Part shown: positions 10,886 to 21,879 of the stretch, in pieces
Numbering within the stretch: position 1 is the first letter of the stretch
How the letters are laid out: each line of letters opens with the position of its first letter
DNA from: Isoetes taiwanensis
Lineage: Eukaryota > Streptophyta > Lycopodiopsida > Isoetales > Isoetaceae
DNA: 64,000 nucleotides
Direction: 5' to 3'
Assembly: GCA_021234155.1 (NCBI GenBank)
Contig: JAJEKV010000006.1
Location: forward strand, 9,391,003-9,455,002
Position numbers and translations under genes: made by a program
Notes under the pieces: generated by a model
Database searches by the model: none
The model's input: the letters and a program-made list of their open reading frames with translations, nothing else
What the model was told of the DNA's origin: nothing

Positions 10886-12335
10886 TCAAGTGAAGACTAT
10901 ATATTCAGTTAATGTGCGGCGGATCTCCACACCCAATTCATATGGGTCTGGATCAGTGTTCGCACGTGGTTCTTCTGCTTCATCTGCCTCATTCTCCTCA
11001 ATCTCTTCTTCTTCTCCTCGTCTTATTCGCCACTGCCTTACTTGCTCCAACTCTTCCTCGATATCTGCCTCACCAATATCAATAAGCAGATTATGGAGAA
11101 TACAACATGCGTGAGCAAGAGTTGGAACATTCTCCGGCTTCATCTTAAGTTTCGTATCGAGACATCGGAATTTGCACTTTAATAGTCCAAACGCTTGCTC
11201 CACATATAATCTTCCTTGTGCCAACTTCTTATTGAAGATGTTCTCTAAATTCAAAACAAATCGCATTTAGAACATGAATTGAATTTAAACAAAAAACATA
11301 AACTATTAATCAATACCAGCATATGATAAAAGTTGAACATCCCCTTCATATGGTGTGATCAACCAAGGGGAGCAATGGTAGCCTTTGTCTCCTAAGAAAA
11401 AGGGTCTCAATTCTCTATGGTCGATGCTCATGATAGGACTTTGCAAGATTTGACGTTCTTGAATCCTCCTTGCTATCCCTGAATTTCTTAACACTCGTAC
11501 ATCATGCACTGATCCCGGGTACCCACAAAATATATCTAGAAACCTTCTTTTTGTATCAACAATAGCTTGCATGATAATGCTAAATCTACATTTCCTATCA
11601 TAATAATCCAATCCAGCAGGACCACATGGTTGCAATATTTCAAAGTGCGTGCAATCTATGGCACCAGCTGAAAAGGGTTTATACACAATTAGTTTTTATT
11701 GTCATTCCATCAAGCAAAATATGTAACTTGAAGTAGAAATGAATTATGATTGAAATACCTGCATTTGGAAGCTTCGATACTTGTTGAAACCCAGCTATCA
11801 CTTCTAATAATTGGTCACCTGTTGGAAATACTATCTTATGTCCAAAAACTTTCACAATGGCTTTGCATACTTCCATGACGATCATATGAGCCGTGCTCTC
11901 TCCAATGCCAAACTTTTCAGATAGTGCCAGGTAATCACAACCTTTGAAAAGCTTGTAAAGACAACAAGCTACACGTACATTAACGGGAACGGCTTTTCTA
12001 TAATGTGTATCTTTTTTCTCAACCTCATCCTGGAGACTATTGCAAAGAAACATGAACGTAGATTTCTTCATTCTAAACTTTTTTTGCCATCTATGATCAT
12101 CATAGTATGACATCAAGAATCGGTCAAACCATGTAAAACTTCTCGGTTCCACCCACCATCTACCTTCAGTAGAAGCATCCGCACAAAAAATCTCCACATG
12201 GCCATGTGATCTCAAGACATTCATCTCGTCATCTACTAAACGCTTCAAGGAATTGTCCTCTTCTTGTGTCATGAACAAATTAACATACGAACCCATAACC
12301 ATCATGATATCATGCGCTTGTTGATCGTCTTCCAT
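10886..12335 (-). CDS. PIF/Harbinger DDE transposase (HARBI1-like)
   Basis: Three exons on the minus strand join in frame with GT-AG introns: 12335-11759, 11667-11317, 11244-10886 (1287 nt, 428 residues). An in-frame ATG 24 codons upstream (12407) is an alternative start. The N-terminal part has the helix-turn-helix region seen in HARBI1 (KKSTFMFLCNSL; ALSEKFGIGESTAHMIV). The catalytic acids are visible: Asp in GAIDCTHFEI, Asp in FFLGDKGYHCSPW and Glu in YVEQAFGLLKCKF. The C-terminus is acidic. No stop or frameshift was found, so it may still encode an active nuclease. Confidence 0.9.
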
Positions 12336-12407
12336 GTCACTAAAACACTGCACAATTAGTGAATTTGTTAGTAGAAGCTTATCATTGGATGATCCATAAT
12401 GCAACAT

Positions 12408-12665
12408 TCAACAATAAAAAAGCTCATTCATATCATAAAAACTTATTCAACAATCATAAAAGCTCATTCGAAGCTTATCATTGGATACAAAAATCATAAA
12501 AGCTCGTTCATATAGATTTAAACTTTGAAGACCAATTAACATGGAAGAGTTTTCAAAATTTCAAAGTTTTAAATCTCTGTTCAAATCAAAGTTTTCAAAG
12601 TTTTCAAAGTTTCAAAGATTTCTATTCAAATCTCTCTCCTCCAATGGCCATTCCATAGCGGCAAT
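12408..12665. other. Spacer between transposase and ORF1
   Basis: AT-rich with short internal repeats (AAAGCTCATTC and TTTCAAAGTTT types). It should hold the transposase promoter and the ORF1 3' end. No gene. Confidence 0.45.
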
Positions 12666-13435
12666 TCAACCTACAAAAACGACATTGTGTTAAAAATAGT
12701 AAAATTCTCATATGCACATTTAGATGATCAACGAAGAGGCAAACCTGAATTTGGTGGATGAAATGATGCTTCTTTGGTTGAAAAGTAGCTGCCCATTTTC
12801 TCAAACGCCCCCGCCATCGCTCCCACTAGAGTACGTTGTAACTCAAGCTTCTCTTTTTCCACTTCTAATGTTTTTGCAAAGTGGCTTTCCATCCTTTCTA
12901 TCATTTCCTTGTTATTTTCTGCCATCGTCTTGGATAAAGAGTTAGTATTACTCGCTCTACGTTTTCCAGACGAGGCTTCTTCATAATACCATGGGGATGG
13001 TGATCCCCTCACTAGTACCTCTACTAGTGTCGGCCCGTGCATTGGTTCCACATTAGGCCGGCTTGATTGAAAAGAATCAAACATATTATAAATGGCCTCA
13101 TCAAGAATAGGGAGGTTAAAGTTTTTCTTTTCACTCCTTGACAAAGAAAAGTACTCTGGCATCCCTGTCCTCTTGCTAAAATCATGGATTGTCTTATATT
13201 CACCAATCAAATTTTCGTATTTAGCACGACATCCATTTGCATCTCTATCAGTATAGCCATTTTCTATCATTCTATTAGCAATCTTTTTCCATCTAATAAT
13301 GGCAGATTCCATTTTGTCACGCGCTGATGATGCCTCTAACATCATCCATTCCTCCTTTTTGAGCTCAACAAGGAATTTGGTCTCTTCAAGAGACCAATTT
13401 CTTGATCTCTTTCGTTTCGAAGATGGTGTAGAGGT

Positions 13436-13764
13436 ATTAGGGTAAAAGCATGTTAGGGTGTACCACTTTTGGAACCTACAAAAGTACATACACTAGGTAC
13501 TTCAGAACTGGGTACTTTTTCATTTTTATTTTCATTAAAACTAGTATAAAGGTCTAAAATAAAAGTCAAGGACGCATTAATATTCAAAGTTAAGATAAAG
13601 ATCATGCTACCGGAGACCAAAATATATATAAAAGTTCTAAAATGTAACTTTTATTGAGATATTACACGGGTACCCAGTACCCAGTCCTGGGTACCTTTTT
13701 AGGTACTTTTTTGGTCACTAAATAATACTTTTTAAGGGACACCCTAACATGCTTTTACCCATTA
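13436..13764. mobile_element. MITE with perfect 22-bp TIRs and ATTA duplication
   Basis: The 22-bp ends at 13440-13461 and 13739-13760 are perfect inverted repeats starting GGGTAAAAGCATG. ATTA flanks both sides (13436-13439 and 13761-13764). Inside are a second pair of motifs built from GGGTACC and TACCCAG. No coding capacity. Removing it and one ATTA restores the ORF1 exon. The 4-bp duplication does not fit the 3-bp Harbinger or 8-bp hAT rule, so the superfamily is open. Confidence 0.85.
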
Positions 13765-13979
13765 CTTATTTCCTAAATTAGACCAAAATCCGTCTCAAAT
13801 ATCATACCAACATAAGCTCTTATCTTCTAAAATCACATCCTAAAAACGACTCCTAAAAATCAGCGAGAATTCTTACTTGTTCTTCAATAAGAGGATCTTG
13901 GTTCTCTTGCGCACCAACCACACCATGAGCTTGACCAACATGACCATCATTAGTTAGAACATCCTGGACACAAAATCAT

Positions 13980-16190
13980 GCAAAATCGTTAAAGAAAACC
14001 ATGCATTTTATTCAAAGGACATATAGAAAACTAGAGGTTTAAAGCGAGGGGCAGCAAGCATCAAAAAATAAAAAGCAAGCAAAGAAAAAAAATGGACAGT
14101 GAAATAGAGTCAATTAACCTCAAGACGTCCCAACAATTCTCTCCACAGGAATCCAGCATACCAACAATTCAGGATAATACAGTTACAGTGGTAGTAAAGG
14201 AGGATTTCTAGGAGCTGGCAGCAGTCATTGCACTCGCCCACCAACAATCAGGCCAGACAAATGCCTCTTCTCTAGACTCCTCATACTCATCCAATTGACA
14301 TGAGAAAACGTCTCTCAATTTACAATAGACAATCTACAACATGTAACAGATATTCAAGAGTGCAAAAACAAGTTCGACTCACATTTCGACAATGAATTCA
14401 ACTTAGCTTGCAGATGGTTTTTGCAGTAGTACATGGGGAGCAATAGTCTTGGTGTCTATCAGTCTGCACAAAGTGTACTTAGCACAATTAACATCAGTGA
14501 CTATTGTTCAGATTTCCAGAATATCAGCCAAAGCCATTCCATTTGGACTAGTCGGTGGCATTGTTGTCATAAAGGCCCAACTTGATGGAGGTGCAGGAAT
14601 CAAATTGATGCTTAGATCATTGAAGAAAGAAATTGGGTTATTCCCACTTGCATCAGCTAGTTTTGATATCAAATTAACAGATGGATTTGACCTAGTATAA
14701 GCTTTACAGCTCAGATTTTAGACTAACTGGTCCACGGGTTCAAAAATTATGGAGTTGGTATAATAGAACAGAAATGCTCAAAGTAAATTTTGACCAGATT
14801 TTGGGAAACAAACTGAGTTTTGGTGCTTAGCATATAAATTTAAGAATATGGACATGGAAGATAACGACATGAACATGCATGTACATGGAGTAAACGGGTG
14901 CACTTGAAGGGGCATTGAGCTTGCTTAGGCAAGTAGCATACAGGGTGTTGCAGAAACATGTAAAATATGTTCTCATGAGAAAGTGGTAAAAGTGACATGC
15001 ATAAGACTTGATGCAGGCCCAAACACATAAGACCATGACATGTGTCTTATTCTTATGACCATGGTTCTTATTCTTTCTATTGGCTAACATGGACTGGTGA
15101 CGAAGTCTACAAACCTTACAACCGTCTTTCATGGAACACAATTCAACGTGTAAGTGCTCACTTATGTTATTATTCAAGTGCACATATGGCAATTAGTTTG
15201 CTTTCATATGGTGGCCATATGGAGCCTAAGACACCTGGTGGATAAGTTCTATTAAAAAAAACATGGCTGTGGAACTCGTACACTTCCTACATGTACCATG
15301 GCGTGGTGGACTCAGAAATAATGGCATGCAAACTCAACTATAAGGCAGAGCCCATGGCTCAACAAAATGGTAACATTTACTACATAAGTGGGAAAAGGCA
15401 TACTGTAACTACGAAATGGAGCTTCATAGGGAAACTAGCTGGATGCATCTTTTTGTACATGGTATCATAGCAGGCTTTTGATAAACTCAAATTGAAAGAG
15501 ATGCACGTGGCAAACACTGGTTCAAGTATTTTGCACCTGCGGCCACAAACCTCTAAAGGAATTGATGGATGAAGTTGGATGACAGATTGTGTAGAAAAAT
15601 AGAGTCAATCAAGAAGCTTGTTAGATTCTGGAGGGGCAGCAAGCATCAAACGAAAAATAAAAAGCAATCGAAGAAAAACAAATGTACAGTGGAGAAAACT
15701 AGAGTCTGGCATATTGATCTTGGAGAAAAATACAGTGGAAAATCTGCCTTTAATACAGTGTGGCGGATCTTAATATACAGCGTGTGCCTTTATATTGATC
15801 TTTAACACCGACGTTTGCCCATATGATTGCTGAAATCTGTAGCATGTGGCAGTGGAAAATCCGCTTTGAATAAAGTCCAGCAGGATTGATCTGGGACTAA
15901 AATACAGTGGATAGAAAATACAGTGGAAAATCCGCCTTGGATTGATGATTCTTTAGCTGTGTCAATCAAAATCTTGGCTGAGGCAATTGGGGCTGAATCA
16001 AGGCATGCATGCATAAGTGTAAATCATATCTGCAGCATAAGTGTAAATCATATCTGCAGCATCCAGTTATAGCAGTGTGAATCATAAATCGAAGTAGTCT
16101 TTAATAGAAGGTCACCTGTGTCCTACGTATTGGTAATGAGAATGAAGCTGCTGATACGAAAATCACATGAGAGATCACATGAAGAAATCA
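13980..16190. other. ORF1 intron 1: captured or nested sequence
   Basis: This long intron contains a direct repeat of about 67 bp (14046-14112 and about 15632-15702), a GTACAGTGGAAAATCCGCC-type motif repeated near 15735, 15850 and 15915, and a near-perfect 23-bp tandem duplicate (AGTGTAAATCATATCTGCAG) at 16014-16060. Plus-strand ORFs at 14449-14700 and 15042-15245 look coding-like but I cannot assign them. It is probably transduplicated host DNA or a nested element whose borders I could not fix. Confidence 0.4.
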
Positions 16191-16203
16191 CATGAGAAAT
16201 AAC

Positions 16204-16482
16204 ATGAAGGCATTTTTTGTTCTGTGCTTGTTTATTGGGCATGCGTTGGCTTCTGACAAAGCTGATTTTTTGAGATCTCACAATTCGGCAAGGGCACAGT
16301 TGGGTCTTCCTGCAATGAAATGGAGCAGAACCCTGTACAATTATGCTCTCACTTATGCAAAAATGCAGGTTAACAACTGCATAAATGGCGGTGGTGCATT
16401 ACGGAGGCCATAATTTGTTCCGGGTTACGCAAGGATTGAGTCCCAATGATGCGATCCGTGCTACTTATACACATCTAGAATG
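16204..16482 (+). pseudogene. Captured CAP/PR-1 gene fragment
   Basis: From ATG 16204 there is a signal-peptide-like start (MKAFFVLCLFIGHALA) and then the CAP N-terminal region: ADFLRSHNSARAQLGLPAMK, WSRTLYNYALTYAKMQVNNC. One base out of frame the domain continues with HYGGHNLFR and SPNDAIRATYTHLEW, matching the HSGG and DAVxxW blocks of plant PR-1 proteins. It stops at a good donor (GTGAGT at 16483). PR-1 proteins are secreted and defence-linked. Here it is a frameshifted piece inside a transposon intron, on the strand opposite the transposon genes. Confidence 0.75.
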
Positions 16483-16530
16483 GTGAGTTTGAATACTCAT
16501 TCAGCCTAATGAATTGTTTTGTTTTATCAG

Positions 16531-16678
16531 GTGATTAACCATGGTATCAGAGAATCATCATGTTCAGACATGATGGCAGCAGCCAGGCATTTTTACAACA
16601 TTCCAGTTGCTGAAAAGATGAAGTATTTTACCCCATCTTATGATGACAGACCAGTGAGATACTCTACAAAAATTAAAT
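16531..16678 (+). pseudogene. Captured 2-oxoglutarate/Fe(II) dioxygenase exon fragment
   Basis: A branch and acceptor (TTTTATCAG, ending 16530) leads into VINHGIRESSCSDMMAAARH, FYNIPVAEKMKYFTPSYDD and PVRYSTKIK. This is the N-terminal DIOX_N block (VNHGI, AAxxFFxLPxEEK, RxST) of plant 2OG oxygenases. The iron- and oxoglutarate-binding C-terminal half is absent. It follows the CAP fragment by 48 bp with matching splice sites, so the two could be spliced together. Confidence 0.75.
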
Positions 16679-16679
16679 A

Positions 16680-16889
16680 AGCTTGCTTGCTGATAAAGGA
16701 GGCCGGATTATTAACCACGTCCAGGCTGAGTTTCGTCCATATTCATCCCAACTAAGTGAATCAGTAGCAGCAGCTTTGCATGTTCTTCTAGCAATACTAG
16801 TCGTGCTTGTTGTTCACGCTTCCGCGTAAAGCATACCAACAAAAACCCAGCACCAAGGGATCCAAGCAAAAAAAAAAAAACAAGCAGAC
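16680..16889. other. Remainder of ORF1 intron 1 near its donor
   Basis: No recognised coding sequence. It contains the intron donor region of ORF1 on the minus strand and a poly(A) run at 16868-16881. Confidence 0.4.
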
Positions 16890-17199
16890 CTGCTCCAAGG
16901 GATCCTCATCATCGTCTTGTTGTTCTGATGTAGCTTGGGAAGAAGCAGACCTACTGCTACTGCGACCACCTGCAGGTATTGTTCGACCACGACCTATGCC
17001 CACGCCACGACCTATGCCCACACGACTTTGGGCTCTGATGGGAGCTCCAGTTCGAGCTCGAGATCTCCCGTCCGCCATTTCCAGCTCCGACAGCAGCTCC
17101 GTTCCTCCGTCCGTTAAAAAAGTTATAGTGACCTTTCAAGGTCACTTTAATTTTCAATGTAATTTTGATTTTGGGTTAAGTTTGAGTTTAATTTACTAA

Positions 17200-17370
17200 C
17201 TTAACTTAGACTAGTGTGAACCCAATTTAAATTAACCCTTTTAGGTTAAAAAAATTAACAGAATGTTAAATGACAAAGCTAATGGAAAACTAACCTAACT
17301 GCTGGTGTGAAGGCAAATGCAGTTAAAATATTAACGGAATCCTAATTTAATGGCGAGTGCGAAGATACCC
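17200..17370. repeat. Right TIR and subterminal repeats
   Basis: Inverted counterparts of the left motifs are seen as GTGTGAA (about 17214), GTGTGAAGG (17306) and GTGCGAAG in the TIR (17357-17364), interspersed with TTAACGGA and TTAAGT-like cores. Fewer copies are present than on the left. Confidence 0.7.
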
Positions 17371-17373
17371 TAA

Positions 17374-18195
17374 GAAGTATTATCATTATTTATCGTCTTT
17401 AAGCATCACGTTTAAGTTTTATTCTCTACCATTGATCTGGCGGGTATTTCCGGTATTTTGCCAGACCAATGGCCATTAGAATTTTGAAAGAAAAAACGCA
17501 TAGCAATATCAATGGTGTAGAACGAACACATGGTTGAGGTAAAACAAATAAAAAAGAAGCAAATCAATGGTGCCCCTGAATTTGCCGCACCCAGTTTCAC
17601 ACATGTCGGCCCTCCATCAAACCGCAATGAAAAGCTTCAAGGAACCATAGCTTCATCAAACCGCCGTCCTGCCATGGTATAAACCGGACAGGCCATAAGA
17701 TCCTCAAGGAAGCTGTTGTGGTTCTACACAATCCGCCCATCCGTAAAACAAAAAACCTTAACAGACCATCCAAAATACCACGACTCAACAATGCAAAATC
17801 GCAGGGCTTTAGAGCTCCATCCTCAAATCTGGGTCGCAATCAGATACTACAGGTCTGTCTAGATTTGCAACTACATTTAGGTAAACAGGGGCTTCCTAGA
17901 AACGAGTTAGATTTTGCATGATAATTACCGTTCGAAAATTTGCAATTCCAATACTTTGATCTCATACATACATTTGATTTTTTCTTCTGTTAGCTCGGCT
18001 ATGGCGGTAGCACTGGGAGGCTATGACATCCTCTGTGTTCGTTTTGGATTTGTTTGATGCAAAAAAACCTGAGTTAGGTCAAAGGATTTCGTAGAAGATG
18101 GATTTGTTTGATGTAGAAAACCTCACGTAGGCCAAAGGATTCTGTGCGAGATGGAGCGCGATCCATGATTAATATGCAGCTACAAACCTTTGTAC
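17374..18195. other. Intergenic region right of the Harbinger element
   Basis: No gene. A 13-bp inverted repeat with one mismatch (CCATTGATCTGGC and GCCAGACCAATGG, 17427-17473) could form a hairpin. Overlapping ORFs at 17597-17921 show no motif. Confidence 0.4.
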
Positions 18196-18199
18196 TCGT

Positions 18200-18449
<250 letters not shown>

Positions 18450-19435
18450 AACATCGATGAGGGCTCCCAAGCCCTATTTTAGTAAAAGAAAAAAATCTAG
18501 AAGAATCAAGACAAAGGATATTAGACCACAAAATTGTTAAGCTATATGCATATATCAGGTGCAAGAAAAAGAAAATTATCTTTCCACCAATCACAAAATG
18601 CAAGCTATAAAAGGCAGGCTCTATGTTCATACGTAGAGTGTAAGAAAAATTAAGTTTTTTTTCTTTTTCCAAATTTGTTTTTCCATCCAAGGCTATGTTT
18701 CCGTAGACAGGCTACAAATTTTGAAATAAAAAGCCTTGGAAACTTAAACAAACTATTGTTCTTATCCATGTTATGTCATAGCCTAACAACAGTAATTTTT
18801 TGGCCAAAGCTATGCAAGCATAGCCTGAGTAAAAAAAGATTTTGTGCTTTTAAACAAATGAAAAAAGAAAAGAGAAACCCTACATAGGCCATGTGTGCCT
18901 AGCTTATTTCTTGTAATAAATGTTCGATACAAAATTTAAGATATTATCTAATTGTGATTTGCACTTTAAGTATTTAATAGGTTTCTCTATAGCTTCTATT
19001 TTACCTAGATTAGCAAATATGTATGCCACTGGTTGATGTATAGCAAATTCAAATTACTATGATAATCAAGTTAAATATTAGTTCTCATCATGATGGTTAG
19101 GGTTGGAATGTCACTTAAGGATGGGTTGGGATGTCGCTTGAGGACATTCCCACAAACTAGCTGAGAAGGGTTTGGGTAACTCCAAGACAATATGTTTACT
19201 GTCGACAAACTATTGTTGAAGTAAGCAAATAGCCAGCTAGATTAGATCATCGCTAGTGATTAGTGAAGACAAACTGAACCAAAAGTTAGGGCAGTGAATT
19301 GGGTATGCACTCTTATGCACCTCATCCACTTAGAATAGGCTTAGGGAGATGGATGTTCACTGAATATTCTTGGGTTACAACGTATCTCATCTGTTGCTGA
19401 CAATATTGCAGTTTATTTTCTGACAGCCTAATCAA
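18450..19435. other. AT-rich spacer
   Basis: No gene or clear repeat. Short ORFs on both strands lack motifs. Confidence 0.4.
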
Positions 19436-19438
19436 CAC

Positions 19439-19510
19439 TTGACACTCTCTCCAGTTGGATGCTGCCTAGTGGCGTGACGTTAAAAACTACTATCTATCTA
19501 TCTATCTATA
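19439..19510 (+). mobile_element. SINE 3' end with short (TATC)n tail
   Basis: GATGCTGCCTAGTGGCGTGA then CGTTAAAA, followed by (CTAT)n at 19490-19509. It matches the 3' end of the SINE at 23313 onward. Only the last 50 bp or so are present, which is typical 5' truncation. Confidence 0.65.
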
Positions 19511-20350
19511 TATTTCAGGATAGTTCTAGAAAAGCTAAGACGACATCGCCTCCAAATTTCATTTTGCAACAGGTAGAGTGGAATATTTAGGGCATGTGGT
19601 CACATCGAAGAAAATCTCCACTGACTCGGCAAAAATAGAAGCCATAGTAGACTGTCATGTCATGTCGACAAAACCTCCTGTCGCCATAAAATGTATGTAA
19701 ATAATTCATTAACCCATAACTTTGCATCTTCTAGACAACAGATATCCTTAAGAGTAAGACTCTTAAGTCTAACCCTAGGATGGTAATTATTGCAAGATGA
19801 AGTAATTCGCAACACCAAAGAAACAATAGTCACCTTCAACACCACCTTAAGTAGAGCAAAGTTAAGCATCGATGCTAAAGTTATGGACATCGGCAAGTAT
19901 GACCTCGTAGTTGGTATGGAGTTCTTGAAGCCACAACGAAAGCAATGATCGAGTGTGGTAGGCATGAGATATCAATAATGGCATCCAATGGCAATTGCTT
20001 TGTGGCCAAAGGTAAGGAAATTGCTTCTATAATGCACCGTATATCATTAAAGCAGTTGCATCGATGCATCATAAAGGATGAGGTTAAATATATCCTTAGG
20101 CTAGAAGCTGTTGGCCCAGACCTTAAGCATGAGAAGGAGGATGCACTTTCAAACCAATTACCTAAGGCAGTTGCTAAGTTGATTAAGGAATTTTATGACC
20201 TCTTTCCGGATGAAATCCATGAATTACTGCCCTATAGAGGCGTGGAGTGTGAGATCACTCTTGCACACAATGCTGAGCCGACTAAAAAAGTTTCTATAGG
20301 ACGAGCACCCTAGAACTAGCGGAGCTAAAGAAGCAATTGCAGGAATTGCT
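19511..20350 (+). pseudogene. Rearranged Ty3/gypsy fragments (RT, then protease and RT start)
   Basis: 19519-19650 resembles the RT end of the 1.2-3.9 kb element ([10 protein letters not shown], then a frame with YLGHVV, STDSAKIEAIVD). 19700-20080 resembles its protease region (THNFASS; MDIGKYDLVVGMEFLKP). 20090-20345 resembles the start of RT (FYDLFPDEIHELLPYRGVEC). The RT end comes before the protease, opposite to the normal order, so two truncated copies are joined or one copy was rearranged. Many stops and frameshifts; not functional. Confidence 0.75.
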
Positions 20351-21036
20351 AGAGGTAAATACTTCTTCAAATCTTATTATCTTTTAGACATTACTAATAA
20401 AGACACGGACACCAACTTGAATACTAAGTAACCTAGTAGCTTTACACATGGTGGAGAATCTTCCATGGAAGTCCATTGATTTCTTCCTACCTACCACTCA
20501 TAGGAAGACCCTTCAAAATGCCTTCAATGTATTGTAAGAGACAACCCAAATGAATAGATAAATGCCCTTATCAACCACAAATATTGAAGGTGGCTCACAT
20601 TGAAATACAACAATAGAGTGGACAAAGCAAGTAAGAATTTATGTTTTTGTTACTTCTACCATCAGTTGAGGAGTTTTATTGACTCTATTTTTAGAAGGAA
20701 TACCAACATCGGCCAGCCCACACTAACACTGGTTCGAGTCCACACTGCAATCCACATGATCATCTGCTATTAAGGGGAGGGTTTTCTAGCAATTTATTTG
20801 AATTGCCCTCTTCCTATAACTTTCTTATATTTGGCTTTTGCTAGGGATGAAGCTCTAGTATTTTCCTTGAATCTCTCGTAGTGTCCCTCTCTTGCTCGGA
20901 AAGCCCAGTTGTATCATGAGCTTTGGACCTTAAGGGTTGGTAATATGATTAAATCCTTTTATTCTTTAATATTTGTTCATGCAAAGACAACCTTGAGCTT
21001 GCATAGATTATCGCCTACAGTAATTATAGCCTTTTA
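20351..21036. other. Spacer
   Basis: No recognised gene or element. Confidence 0.35.
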
Positions 21037-21100
21037 GGAAGGAAGGAAGGAAGGAAGGTGTATTTTTACGTCGTAGCTAGAGATGCAGCTAGGGTAGGCA
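21037..21100 (-). mobile_element. Possible SINE/LINE 3' end with (GGAA)n tail
   Basis: (GGAA)n at 21037-21059 is preceded, on the minus strand, by CTGCATCTCTAGCTACGACG then TAAAAA. This resembles the SINE ending CTGCC-TAGTGGCGTGACGTTAAAA. Short and diverged, so low confidence. Confidence 0.35.
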
Positions 21101-21379
21101 AATACTGTAATGCTTCTTAGCATAAGCGTTTTAACAAATACATTGAAGATAACAGAGTGAGTACAAGATAACAAAAATGGTAGAGCACAAAACAAATATT
21201 GTTGAGGGTTGAGTCTCATCAAAGCGATTAGAAGATAACAAAGTGATAGAGATTGTTGATGAATGCATCTCATCAGTTCTCTTTTCTAAAAATTCATTTA
21301 TCAGGCACATCAAGACATATAGCCACACCAAATAACAACAAAGCTCTTTAATGGGCCTCAACCATTGCAAACTCAACTT

Positions 21380-21690
21380 TTCCAGTAGGCTTAGGATGTC
21401 ATTGATTAAGACATGCCCTTACAAAAGACAAACTAATACTTTAGTAGGCTTTATAATGTCATTGGTTAAGACATGACATTATAAAGAACAAACTAATCCT
21501 TTACGGACACATGCAGTGATGGAGATACATGACATTAGAAAGAACACATTAATCCTTTACAGATGCTTGCAGTGATGGTGGTAAACTTGATCAATGAGAC
21601 CACCTCAGACATTACAAGAAACGAATTAATTCTTTACAAACGCTTGCAGTGATAAAGCCACTTGACCAACGGGACGCTACTTGACCAGTG
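21380..21690. repeat. Degenerate tandem repeats
   Basis: Four to five diverged units contain GACATTA(T)AAAGAACAAACTAATCCTTTAC and GCAGTGATGG-type text at spacings of about 60-80 bp. Function unknown. Confidence 0.6.
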
Positions 21691-21764
21691 GGACTATCTC
21701 TGTCCACATTGATATGTACATAATTGGCATGTGCATATTCAACCTATAAAGGTTTGCCTTTCAA

Positions 21765-21875
21765 AGGTGGGGTTCCTTAATCCTGAATAATAATAAAGTT
21801 ATTGTTTTCTGTTTGTTTTGGGTCTGTGGTCTCCGTGGACGAGAAATTTTAATTCAACTCAATTCAATTCTTATC
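21765..21875 (+). mobile_element. LINE 3' end with (AATTC)n tail
   Basis: GGTCTGTGGTCTCCGTGGAC followed by GAGAAATTTT and (AATTC)n at about 21851-21870. The same ending, with other tails, closes the LINE copies at 33.5 kb and 56.3 kb. Only the 3' end is present. Confidence 0.6.
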
Positions 21876-21879
21876 CTAT

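Larger units (their letters stand above)
12666..17078 (-). pseudogene. Harbinger ORF1, Myb/SANT-like DNA-binding protein, split by a MITE
   Basis: Exons join in phase: exon 1 17078-16890 (ATG; Arg/Gly-rich, 63 codons), exon 2 13963-13877 (29 codons), exon 3 13772-12745, and a short last exon giving a stop at 12668-12666. Exon 3 carries the trihelix/Myb-SANT domain (RNWSLEETKFLVELKKEEW; YENLIGEYKTIHDFSKRTG) and a C-terminal coiled segment. In this family ORF1 binds element ends and helps import or activate the transposase. A 321-bp MITE (13440-13760) lies four codons into exon 3, which brings an immediate stop. Intron 1 is about 2.9 kb and holds captured gene pieces. Confidence 0.82.
10201..17373 (-). 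mobile_element. PIF/Harbinger transposon, complete with TIRs and TSD
   Basis: Terminal inverted repeats at 10204-10233 and 17341-17370 match at 27 of 30 positions, starting GGGTA(C/T)CTTCGCACTCGCC. Both ends are flanked by TAA (10201-10203 and 17371-17373), the 3-bp TWA-type duplication typical of PIF/Harbinger. The element is 7167 bp. Both family genes are on the minus strand: ORF1 (Myb/SANT) starts near the right TIR and the DDE transposase lies near the left TIR. It sits just downstream of the coiled-coil gene. Transposase looks intact but ORF1 is split by a MITE, so activity would need ORF1 in trans. Confidence 0.92.
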
